Source: Parvibaculum sp. (GTDB taxonomy: Bacteria > Pseudomonadota > Alphaproteobacteria > Parvibaculales > Parvibaculaceae). Taken from it: a DNA stretch of 9,602 bases. A program made the translations under genes and the position numbers. The DNA lies in contig JACIYQ010000100.1 of the NCBI GenBank assembly GCA_014359855.1, forward strand, positions 1 to 9,602, given 5' to 3'. Each line of letters starts with the position of its first letter. Positions within the stretch are counted from its first letter, which is position 1. The notes beneath the pieces are model-generated. The model saw only the letters and a program-made list of their open reading frames with translations. It was not told the DNA's origin and did not search any database. Positions 1-5,969 of the stretch are shown in pieces.

Positions 1-11
1 AAACTTTTTTG

Positions 12-106
12 GCGGGTCATCCACGCCTGCCCCGGCGAAAGCCGGGGTCTTTCTTTCCTGCCTTCCGCGCCGCAAAGACGTGGATGGCCCGCATAAAGCG
101 GGCCAT
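12..106. repeat. REP-like palindromic element, two hairpins plus a flanking inverted repeat
   Basis: This is an intergenic mosaic of inverted repeats. Hairpin A has a 7-bp G/C stem (30-36 with 41-47) closed by a GAAA tetraloop. Hairpin B has a 9-bp perfect stem (84-92 with 98-106) and a 5-base loop. The outer arms 12-25 and 79-92 are inverted copies of GCGGGYCATCCACG with one mismatch (T17). Nested palindromes of this sort in a noncoding stretch are typical of bacterial interspersed palindromic elements. Membership of a multi-copy family is inferred and cannot be shown from one window. Confidence 0.6.
30..56 (+). terminator. Possible intrinsic terminator (hairpin with T-rich tail)
   Basis: Read on the plus strand, the stem CCCCGGC / GCCGGGG with a GAAA loop (30-47) is followed directly by the T-rich tract TCTTTCTTT (48-56). 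That is the arrangement of a rho-independent terminator. It could end a plus-strand gene lying left of the window, which cannot be seen here. The same hairpin is part of the REP-like element, so the terminator reading may be incidental. Confidence 0.35.
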
Positions 107-292
107 GACGGCTTTGGGTTTTGAAAACGGCCCGGCTTTCTGAATTCGGAGCCGATCAAAACATCCGGGTGATCCAGTAAACCCGATTTCGCGGTTCCGA
201 GTCCCGAGTGCTGGCGAACAGGCGTTTCGCCCGCAAAGTCAAAGTCTTGGACCGCCCCGGAAAAATTTAAACCGGACAGCAGTGGATTTATT
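107..292. other. Gene-free stretch between repeat copies
   Basis: The whole of 1-416 has no convincing coding region, and short open frames here lack family resemblance and ribosome-binding sites. Between the repeat copies I see only a short A/T-rich patch (261-269) in otherwise GC-rich sequence. There is no recognisable promoter, RNA gene or protein remnant. It may hold regulatory sequence for a gene left of the window, but nothing supports a specific call. Confidence 0.5.
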
Positions 293-308
293 CGGGCCAT
301 CCACGTCT
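293..308. repeat. Third copy of the inverted-repeat arm
   Basis: These 16 bases, CGGGCCATCCACGTCT, are the exact reverse complement of 76-91. Together with 12-25 they give three copies of the same arm within 300 bases. It probably represents half of another REP-like unit, or an end of the same element. No hairpin partner lies immediately beside it. Confidence 0.55.
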
Positions 309-339
309 CTCTTCCTCGCCGATTCAGCCGGAACGTGAA

Positions 340-370
340 CGGCCCGCCATTTGGTTGCAAAGGCGGGCCG
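340..370 (-). terminator. Hairpin downstream of the serine hydrolase gene, possible terminator
   Basis: A 9-bp perfect stem (340-348 with 362-370, CGGCCCGCC / GGCGGGCCG) with a 13-base loop lies 46 bases beyond the stop of the minus-strand gene ending at 417. Its position fits transcript termination or 3'-end protection for the three-gene cluster. There is no T-run after it on the minus strand, so intrinsic termination is uncertain. Confidence 0.4.
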
Positions 371-416
371 GACCGTTGGGATGAACGAAGTTCGGTGGAC
401 GCCGGCTTGTCTTCCT

Positions 417-1640
417 CTACATCGCCCAGACGCCGCTCGCATTCGAGCGATAGCCGAGCGAACGATAGGCCGCGTCGACCAGCGCCTGTCCGCGGTCGTT
501 GAGCAGGATGCCGGAGCCCATCCGGTTCATGTTGTAACCGAAGCTCATCCGGGCTTCCGGATCGGCGAAACCGAGCGAGCCGCCCATGCCGGCATGGCCG
601 AACGCCGCATCGCCCATGATGCAGGAAGAGTTCGGCTCGTTCTTGAGCTTGCGGTTGTCCATCGACTTCATGTAGCCGAGCGCGAAACGCGTCGGGATGA
701 GAAGCGTCGCATCCTCATGCGTCGCCGTGGCGACACGGCCCATCCGGGCGAGCGTGTCCTTGCCGGCGAGCTTGCCGCCACCATTCGCGAGCGGCTGATA
801 GAGGCCCGCCAGACCACGTCCATTGGTGATGCCGTTCGCCGAACCGATTTCGGCGGCATGGGCCTCGCGCGAATTGAAATTGGCGTTGCCGCCATTGAGC
901 AGGAAGAGATGCGCCGGGCTTGCCGGATCGTTCATCAGCGCCTGCGTGAACTTGGAGTTCATCGCCGCCGGATCGGGCCCGGCGAAGATCATCGGCGCAA
1001 TGCGCTTCTCGACTTCTTCCGGCGTACCGATATGGAAATCGAGACCGAGCGGCTTTGCCACTTCATCGGCGAAAAACCGGCCCATGCGCTTGCCCGCCGC
1101 GCGATGCACGACCTCGCCGGCCGTCCAGGCGAAGGTGAGGCCGTGATAGCCATTGCGCACACCGGGCTTCCAGAAGGGTTCTTCCTCTTCCAGAAGCTTC
1201 ACCATGTAGCCGTAGTCGTAATAGGCGCCGTCCTTGAGCTTCGTCCGGAGATGCGGCTGCCCGGCCGAATGGTCGAGCATCATCGAGACGGTCGTCTCTT
1301 CCTTGCCGTTCTTCGCATATTCCGGCCAGTAGTCCGCGACCTTCGCATCGAGATCGAGCTTGCCCCGGTCTGCGAGCATATGCGCGCAAAGCGCCGCCGC
1401 GCCCTTGGTGCAGGAGAAGACGATGGAGACGGTGTCCTTCTCCCACGCCGCGCCGCCAGGCTCCTTCCTGCCGCCCCAGATATCGACGACGGTCTTGCCC
1501 TCAAGCGTGATCGCGACATTCGCGCCCACTTCGTCGCGCGTCTCGAAATTCTCGATGAAGGCGTCCGCAACCGCCTTGAACTTCGCATCATAGCTGCCGT
1601 GAAGCGCACCCGCCTCCGTTTCCCTGGAAAAATTCTCCAC
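417..1640 (-). CDS. Beta-lactamase-family serine hydrolase (class C / EstB-like esterase)
   Basis: A 407-residue member of the penicillin-binding-protein-like (Beta-lactamase, PF00144) serine hydrolases, which act as esterases, beta-lactamases or peptidases. The nucleophile motif SxxK is S76-C-T-K79. The second motif is Y165-H-G in the run GYHGLTFAWTAGEVVHR, with Tyr as expected and the usual YxN Asn replaced, as is common in the esterase branch. The third box is H349-A-G within FGHAGMGGSLGFADP, in place of KTG. No signal peptide is visible, so it is probably cytoplasmic and more likely an esterase than an antibiotic-resistance beta-lactamase. The start is GTG at 1638-1640, preceded by AGGGAG and then GAGACG; no other upstream start fits as well. 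It is the last gene of a minus-strand cluster, 34 bases after the SGNH-like gene. The substrate is unknown. Confidence 0.88.
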   Translation of the reverse strand: MENFSRETEAGALHGSYDAKFKAVADAFIENFETRDEVGANVAITLEGKTVVDIWGGRKEPGGAAWEKDTVSIVFSCTKGAAALCAHMLADRGKLDLDAKVADYWPEYAKNGKEETTVSMMLDHSAGQPHLRTKLKDGAYYDYGYMVKLLEEEEPFWKPGVRNGYHGLTFAWTAGEVVHRAAGKRMGRFFADEVAKPLGLDFHIGTPEEVEKRIAPMIFAGPDPAAMNSKFTQALMNDPASPAHLFLLNGGNANFNSREAHAAEIGSANGITNGRGLAGLYQPLANGGGKLAGKDTLARMGRVATATHEDATLLIPTRFALGYMKSMDNRKLKNEPNSSCIMGDAAFGHAGMGGSLGFADPEARMSFGYNMNRMGSGILLNDRGQALVDAAYRSLGYRSNASGVWAM

Positions 1641-1674
1641 CGTCTCTCTCCCTGTATCTTTTCTCTTTTATTCT

Positions 1675-2397
1675 TCAGCGGCTCGAACGAAGACCGCCAT
1701 AACCGGCATCGATGAGCCGTTGGCGGATGATCGGGCCAAGCGTTTCGTATCCCTTGCCGTTGAGCGTGATCCCGTCCCAGCGATAGAGGTCTTCGCGGAT
1801 ATTGCCTTGTTCATCGACCATGGCCGAAGACACGTCGATGAAATACATGTCCCTCTCGCCACGCACATAATCCGCGATCAGCGCATTGGCGCGCTGCTGG
1901 CCGTACCAGCGTTTCTCGCGGGCGGGCGCCGGTCTGAGCGACACGAAATAAATCGGGGATTTCTCGCCCTCCGCGCGCAGCGACAGCGCGAAGGTCCGGA
2001 AGTCGTCAAGCAGGTCTTCGGGCCGCCTTCCGCGCACATCGGACAGATCCGCCTCGCCCGCCATGACCACGATCGCACGCGGATCGTAGGGCAGCACGAT
2101 GCGCGCGCGGTAATGATTGATGTGGGAAAGCTGCGCCCCCCCGAAGCCGCGCTGGATAATCGTGATGGGGGCCATGTCCTCGGCGAATGAGGACCACAGC
2201 CTCAGATCGCGTCCGCCCACGAAGAGCACGGCGTTCTCGGGCGGCGGGTTGGAGACATCGCGGCGCTCGAAAGCCGCGATCTCCCCTTCCCAGTATTTCG
2301 GGTCGCCCGAGGCGAGCAGCACATAAATGAGAAAGGCAAACAGCGCGACGACGGCGATGCCGAACGCGATGCCGAGCGTCACGAATGCCCGCCTCAT
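1675..2397 (-). CDS. Membrane-anchored SGNH/GDSL hydrolase-like protein with a degenerate active site
   Basis: A 240-residue protein. An N-terminal hydrophobic segment at about residues 5-29, behind a short MRR, predicts a single membrane anchor with the rest outside the cytoplasm. The body matches SGNH/GDSL hydrolases related to the GSSS-I-R-x-W subgroup. It has block I VLFVGGRDLRLW (57-68), block II RGFGGAQLSH (83-92), block III AGEAD (113-117) and block V RWDGITLNGKGY (206-217). The usual catalytic residues are changed: the block I Ser position is Arg63 (GGRD for GSSS), the block III Asn is Ala116 (GEAD for GxND), and the block V His is Thr211 (DGIT for DxxH). Only Asp208 remains. The frame is intact, so this looks like a maintained pseudoenzyme and not a broken gene. 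ATG at 2395-2397 follows GAGGGG by 9 bases. It sits between the oxidoreductase gene (50-base gap) and the serine hydrolase gene (34-base gap). Confidence 0.8.
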   Translation of the reverse strand: MRRAFVTLGIAFGIAVVALFAFLIYVLLASGDPKYWEGEIAAFERRDVSNPPPENAVLFVGGRDLRLWSSFAEDMAPITIIQRGFGGAQLSHINHYRARIVLPYDPRAIVVMAGEADLSDVRGRRPEDLLDDFRTFALSLRAEGEKSPIYFVSLRPAPAREKRWYGQQRANALIADYVRGERDMYFIDVSSAMVDEQGNIREDLYRWDGITLNGKGYETLGPIIRQRLIDAGYGGLRSSR

Positions 2398-2447
2398 CCT
2401 GCGCTACCCCTCATGCGCATTTATCCCCGCTTCGCCGTTTCGTGACG

Positions 2448-3452
2448 TTACCGTGACGGTACGATGACAATCTTGCCCTTCACCTTGCGCGCCGCCATGT
2501 CTTTCAGCGCCTGCGCCGCCTCCTCGAACCTGTAGGTCCTGGAGACGTGGGGGCGGAGCTTGCCTTCCTTGAACCACGTCATGAGCTCTTTCAGGTTTTC
2601 CTGATGGCGCTTCGGCTCGCGTCCCGTGAACGCGCCCCAGAACACGCCAACGATCTGGCAGCCCTTGAGAAGCGCGAGATTCAGCGGAATTTTCGGGATC
2701 GGACCGGCCGCAAATCCGACCACCAGAAAGCGCCCTTCCCAGTTTGTCGCCCGAAGCGCCGCTTCCGAATAGTCGCCGCCGACCGGGTCATACACAACAT
2801 CTGCGCCCTGCCCGCCCGTCAGTTCCTTGATCTTGTCTGTCAGCGCCTTCTGCGCATCCTTGTCGAGCGCGCCGGCGGGATAGAGGATCGTCTCGTCCGC
2901 GCCATGCTCCTTGCAGACGGCAAGCTTGTCTTCCGACGACGCGGCCGCGATCACGCGCGCCCCCATCGCCTTGCCAAGCTCGATGGCGGCAAGACCGACG
3001 CCGCCCGCAGCACCCAGCACCAGCAACGTTTCGCCGGGCTTCAGATGAGCCCGGTCCTTCAGCGCATGATGCGACGTGCCATAGGTCATGAGAAAGGCGG
3101 ATGCCGTCACATAGTCCATCTCGTCCGGGAGCGGCGTCACCCGCGCTTCGTCGAGCGCAATCTCTTCGGCAAAGCCGCCCCAGCCGCACGAACCGATGAC
3201 GCGATCGCCCACCTTCACCTTGGTGACGCCTTCGCCGACCTTGGCGATGATGCCGGACACCTCGCCGCCCGGCGAGAAGGGCAGCGGCGGCTTGAACTGG
3301 TACTTGTTCTCGATGATCAGGACGTCCGGGAAATTGACCGCCGCCGCATGCACTTCGAGCAGAACCTCGCCCTTCTTCGGCTCCGGGCTCGACACCTCTT
3401 CGATCACGAGGCTGTCCGGCGGGCCATATTCCTTGCACAGCACGGCTTTCAT
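2448..3452 (-). CDS. NADPH:quinone oxidoreductase-like MDR protein (zinc-free)
   Basis: A 334-residue medium-chain dehydrogenase/reductase of the quinone-oxidoreductase (QOR, zeta-crystallin) type, the normal length for the family. The N-terminal GroES-like domain (about 1-130) carries the QOR signature around NFPDVLIIENKYQF and PFSPGGEVSG (40-67). The Rossmann domain (about 131-270) has the nucleotide-binding loop A148-A-G-G-V-G153 and the later GADVVYDPVGG (216-226). The cysteine cluster of zinc-binding alcohol dehydrogenases is absent. The likely reaction is NADPH-dependent reduction of quinones, enones or similar acceptors in the cytoplasm; the substrate cannot be read from sequence. ATG at 3450-3452 is preceded by the strong site GGAGGGAG. 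It is the first gene of the minus-strand cluster. The gene name qor would be by family only. Confidence 0.9.
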   Translation of the reverse strand: MKAVLCKEYGPPDSLVIEEVSSPEPKKGEVLLEVHAAAVNFPDVLIIENKYQFKPPLPFSPGGEVSGIIAKVGEGVTKVKVGDRVIGSCGWGGFAEEIALDEARVTPLPDEMDYVTASAFLMTYGTSHHALKDRAHLKPGETLLVLGAAGGVGLAAIELGKAMGARVIAAASSEDKLAVCKEHGADETILYPAGALDKDAQKALTDKIKELTGGQGADVVYDPVGGDYSEAALRATNWEGRFLVVGFAAGPIPKIPLNLALLKGCQIVGVFWGAFTGREPKRHQENLKELMTWFKEGKLRPHVSRTYRFEEAAQALKDMAARKVKGKIVIVPSR

Positions 3453-3524
3453 GATCGTCTCCCTCCAAGTCTTGTCTGTTTCTCGGGTTTCGGAAATTCC
3501 GGTGCTTCTCCCTTAGCACGAGCG

Positions 3525-3538
3525 GGCGGATATCCGCC
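3525..3538. promoter_or_regulatory. 14-bp perfect palindrome upstream of the oxidoreductase operon
   Basis: GGCGGATATCCGCC is a perfect 14-bp palindrome in the divergent region between the oxidoreductase gene and ialB, 73 bases before the oxidoreductase start. Its position fits an operator for a dimeric regulator of the minus-strand operon. A second, shorter dyad (CGGAA-A-TTCCG, 3491-3501) lies closer to that gene and a third (CCGGA-CAA-TCCGG, 3609-3621) further away. No regulator gene is adjacent, so the role is inferred from symmetry and position only. Confidence 0.35.
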
Positions 3539-3676
3539 AGACAGAGGGCCGTTTCCGTGCTTTCTGCCTTGGTTCCGCCACATGAATCGGTGATTTTCCC
3601 TCCGGCTTCCGGACAATCCGGCAGGCCATGAGGGGGCATTGCGGGGCGGCAACTGGAAATCGCCTGCGCCGACCGC

Positions 3677-3682
3677 TATGGT
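3677..3682 (+). promoter_or_regulatory. Weak candidate -10 element for ialB
   Basis: CTATGGTC contains TATGGT, which resembles the argG -10 (CTATAGTG) later in the window and is the best -10-like hexamer upstream of ialB. A poor -35 (CTGGAA, 3653-3658) lies 18 bases before it. A transcript starting near 3689 would leave a leader of about 57 bases before the ATG at 3746. This is a guess from weak matches. Confidence 0.22.
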
Positions 3683-3745
3683 CAGGCCACCTTGGAGATC
3701 ATTGGGCCCGGACGACCGGAGCCCATTCGGAGCAGACGAGAGACC

Positions 3746-4309
3746 ATGCCGCGACGCAAGACCCTTCCCCCAGTCCTCACCATGGCCATTGCCGCGCTTG
3801 CCCTGACTTTCGGGGTGGCGAGTTTCGCAGCCGGGGCCAAGGCCCAGGACGCCCCGAAGCTCCTTGGCAAATACGACGACTGGTCGGCCTATACCTATGG
3901 CTCGGGCAACGACCGCATGTGCTACGCCATGACGACGCCCGTGAAGATGCTGCCCGCGGGCGTGAGCCGGGGCGACGTCTATTTCATGGTGACGCACCGC
4001 CCCGCGCGGAAGACGAAAAACGAAGTCAGCATGCGCGTCGGCTACCCTTTCAAGTCGACGAGCCGGCCCTTCGCCACCATTGGCACCGACAAGTTCCAGA
4101 TGTTCTCCGGCGTCAAGGAAGGCGGCGAGCATCGCTCCTGGGCCTGGCTCGAGAACCCCTCCGAGGAGGGCAAGATGGTGCAGGCGCTGAAGGCCGGCAG
4201 CTCCATGGAAATCAAGGGCACTTCGGAGCGGGACACGCTGACGACCGACACCTATTCGCTCAAAGGCTCGTCGGCTGCGCTCAAGAAGATCGACGACGCC
4301 TGCAAGTAG
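3746..4309 (+). CDS. ialB: IalB-family (invasion-associated locus B) secreted protein
   Basis: A 187-residue periplasmic protein of the alphaproteobacterial IalB family (PF06776), named for a Bartonella invasion locus but widespread in free-living species, where its role is unclear. The signal peptide is clear: basic MPRRK, a hydrophobic stretch at about 10-29, and an A31-K-A33 site before QDAPK. The mature domain starts with the family's W-x-x-x pattern (KYDDWSAYTYG, 42-52) and has two cysteines, C59 and C186, that could pair in the periplasm. ATG at 3746 was chosen because it puts the signal peptide at the N-terminus. A TTG at 3692 would add 18 unlikely residues. GGAG (3729-3732) and GAGAG (3738-3742) precede it. 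It is followed by rlmN after 129 bases; a shared transcript is possible but unproven. Confidence 0.87.
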   Translation: MPRRKTLPPVLTMAIAALALTFGVASFAAGAKAQDAPKLLGKYDDWSAYTYGSGNDRMCYAMTTPVKMLPAGVSRGDVYFMVTHRPARKTKNEVSMRVGYPFKSTSRPFATIGTDKFQMFSGVKEGGEHRSWAWLENPSEEGKMVQALKAGSSMEIKGTSERDTLTTDTYSLKGSSAALKKIDDACK

Positions 4310-4375
4310 GGTCTTTGGGGCCGAAACCCCCCGATTGGCGCCAAATGCGCCCTTTGTGATATGAGAAGCGATGAT

Positions 4376-4399
4376 CCGCGCCCGCTCCGGCAGGCGCGG
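4376..4399 (+). promoter_or_regulatory. Stem-loop in the ialB-rlmN intergenic region
   Basis: A perfect 7-bp G/C stem (CCGCGCC 4376-4382 with GGCGCGG 4393-4399) and a 10-base loop lie 39 bases before the rlmN start. A T-rich patch (4408-4412) comes 8 bases later, not directly after the stem. It may be a weak terminator for ialB or a leader structure of rlmN. A smaller hairpin (4337-4341 with 4347-4351) precedes it. Confidence 0.3.
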
Positions 4400-4438
4400 C
4401 AAAGCGTATTTTCAGGACCGGGAACCGGTTGAACCGAC

Positions 4439-5632
4439 ATGACCACGCTCGACATAGCGCATGAAAGTCGCGAGGCCGCGCCCGCAGGTGCCGCGCCGCG
4501 CGCAAAGCCGAGCCTTGTCGGGCTCACGCGGCCGCAACTCATGGATGCGCTCAAGGATTTCGGCCTGCCTGAAAAGCACCTGCGCATGCGCGCCGGCCAG
4601 ATATGGAACGGCATCTACAATCGCGGGCTGACGAGTTTCGACGGCATGACGACCTTGTCGAAGGAGCTGCGGGACAAGCTCGGACAGAGCTTCGACATTT
4701 CGCGCCTCGACATCGTGACCGAGCAGAAATCGGTCGACGGCACGCGGAAATGGCTGCTGCGTCTTCCCTCCGCGGTGCCGGGGGTGCCGGGACCTGAGAT
4801 CGAGACCGTCTACATTCCGGAAGAAGGACGCGGCACGCTCTGCGTCTCCTCCCAGGTCGGCTGCACGCTCACCTGCACCTTCTGCCATACCGGCACGCAG
4901 AAGCTCGTGCGCAACCTCACGGCGGGCGAAATCGTCGGACAGATTCTGATCGCGCGCGACGCGCTCGGCGAATGGCCGGACGGCGGACGGAACTCGGAAG
5001 ACCGCCTCATCACCAATATCGTGATGATGGGCATGGGTGAGCCGCTCTACAATTTCGAGAATGTGCGCGACGCGCTCGAAGTCGTCTCGGACGGCGAAGG
5101 CCTGTCGCTCTCCAAGCGCCGCATCACGCTCTCGACCTCCGGCGTCGTGCCGATGATCGAGAAGGCGGGCGAGGAAATCGGCTGCATGCTCGCGATCTCG
5201 CTTCACGCCGTGAACGACGAGACGCGCAACAAGCTGGTGCCCTTGAACAAGAAATACCCGATCAGGGAATTGCTCGACGCCTGCCGGAATTATCCCGGCG
5301 TGTCGAACGCACGCCGCATCACCTTCGAATATGTGATGCTGAAAGGCGTGAACGACAGCATCGAAGACGCGAAGGAACTCGTGCGGCTCCTGAAAGGCAT
5401 CCCGGCGAAGATCAACCTGATCCCCTTCAATCCCTGGCCGGGCAGCCCATACGAATGTTCCGACTGGGCGCAGATCGAGAAATTCGCCGACTTCGTCAAT
5501 CGCGCCGGCTATGCAAGCCCCGTGCGCACACCGCGCGGCCGCGACATCATGGCGGCCTGCGGACAGCTCAAAAGCGAGACGGTGAAGAAGCGCGCGAGCG
5601 AGCGGTTCAGGGAAGGGCAGACGGAGGCTTGA
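4439..5632 (+). CDS. rlmN: 23S rRNA (adenine2503-C2)-methyltransferase RlmN
   Basis: A 397-residue radical-SAM enzyme that methylates C2 of A2503 in 23S rRNA; E. coli RlmN also acts on A37 of some tRNAs. The [4Fe-4S] motif CxxxCxxC is C142-TLT-C146-TF-C149, followed by HTGTQ. The two further functional cysteines of RlmN are present: C135 (seven residues before the cluster, as in E. coli C118) and C374 in MAACGQL, matching E. coli C355, the methyl-carrying cysteine. MMGMGEPLYNFENV (196-209) is the SAM-binding GEP region, and the C-terminal PVRTPRGRDIMAACG block is typical. The N-terminal accessory domain begins near residue 27, after an Ala-rich leader. The ATG at 4439 has no strong Shine-Dalgarno directly upstream. 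The gene ends 4 bases before the ABM-fold gene and supplies its ribosome-binding site. Confidence 0.97.
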   Translation: MTTLDIAHESREAAPAGAAPRAKPSLVGLTRPQLMDALKDFGLPEKHLRMRAGQIWNGIYNRGLTSFDGMTTLSKELRDKLGQSFDISRLDIVTEQKSVDGTRKWLLRLPSAVPGVPGPEIETVYIPEEGRGTLCVSSQVGCTLTCTFCHTGTQKLVRNLTAGEIVGQILIARDALGEWPDGGRNSEDRLITNIVMMGMGEPLYNFENVRDALEVVSDGEGLSLSKRRITLSTSGVVPMIEKAGEEIGCMLAISLHAVNDETRNKLVPLNKKYPIRELLDACRNYPGVSNARRITFEYVMLKGVNDSIEDAKELVRLLKGIPAKINLIPFNPWPGSPYECSDWAQIEKFADFVNRAGYASPVRTPRGRDIMAACGQLKSETVKKRASERFREGQTEA

Positions 5633-5636
5633 ACGT

Positions 5637-5969
5637 ATGAAAGCCGCCATCTATCGCTGGAAGGTCGCGCCCGGAGACGAGGAATACTTCGCGCGGCGCT
5701 GGCACGAGATCACTGAAGACATCATGCGCGACCATGGCGGCGGCGGTTCGCGGCTGCACCGCGCAGAGAATGGCGACTTCGTCGCCTATGCGCGCTGGCC
5801 CTCGAAGCAAGCGCGTGACAAGGCCTTCGCCGACTACTCGAAGGATCCCAATCGCGCCATTCCGCAACGCGAGGGCAAGGCAGAACTCATCGAGGAAGTC
5901 TGGCTCGACATCGCCGACGACCTGCTGATTCCTGAAGCCGACCTCCCCGCGCGCTTCCGAAAGAACTAG
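5637..5969 (+). CDS. Small ABM-like (dimeric alpha/beta-barrel) protein
   Basis: A 110-residue cytoplasmic protein resembling antibiotic-biosynthesis-monooxygenase (ABM) / dimeric ferredoxin-like barrel proteins. The pattern fits one such domain: strand MKAAIYRWKVAPG (1-13), helix about 14-32, strand SRLHRAENGDFVAYARWPS (38-56), helix about 57-68 and a last strand about 84-91. Members of the fold range from quinone-forming monooxygenases to heme-degrading and purely structural proteins, so the reaction cannot be assigned. The ATG at 5637 is 4 bases after the rlmN stop and 9 bases after GGAGG (5623-5627) inside the rlmN end, which indicates translational coupling with rlmN. Its TAG overlaps the stop of the gene on the other strand. 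Confidence 0.75.
   Translation: MKAAIYRWKVAPGDEEYFARRWHEITEDIMRDHGGGGSRLHRAENGDFVAYARWPSKQARDKAFADYSKDPNRAIPQREGKAELIEEVWLDIADDLLIPEADLPARFRKN

Noticed and set aside
1..416. CRISPR array or mobile-element end
   Set aside because: The repeats are inverted and irregularly spaced, with no unit spacers, no transposase frame and no target-site duplication that I can see.
417..1640. Antibiotic-resistance class C beta-lactamase
   Set aside because: There is no signal peptide, and the YxN and KTG boxes are replaced by YHG and HAG, which points to an esterase-like cytoplasmic enzyme.
351..1715. 454-codon plus-strand open frame opposite the serine hydrolase gene
   Set aside because: It is the antisense shadow of a gene with clear catalytic motifs. 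Its translation is rich in Arg, His and Ala in the way GC-rich shadow frames are, and no family resemblance is seen.
3692..3745. Upstream TTG start for ialB
   Set aside because: It would place 18 Pro/Arg-rich residues before the signal peptide. The ATG at 3746 gives the expected secreted form.
3449..4402. Long minus-strand frame through ialB and the divergent region
   Set aside because: It lies antisense to a protein with a textbook signal peptide and IalB features, and its translation is low-complexity Arg/Gly/Ala.
4439..5632. Cfr-type resistance methyltransferase instead of RlmN
   Set aside because: The N-terminal domain, the HTGTQ and MAACGQL blocks and the housekeeping context fit RlmN.
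4412..5650. 412-codon minus-strand open frame opposite rlmN
   Set aside because: rlmN on the other strand has every diagnostic cysteine, and this frame has no ribosome-binding site or domain pattern.
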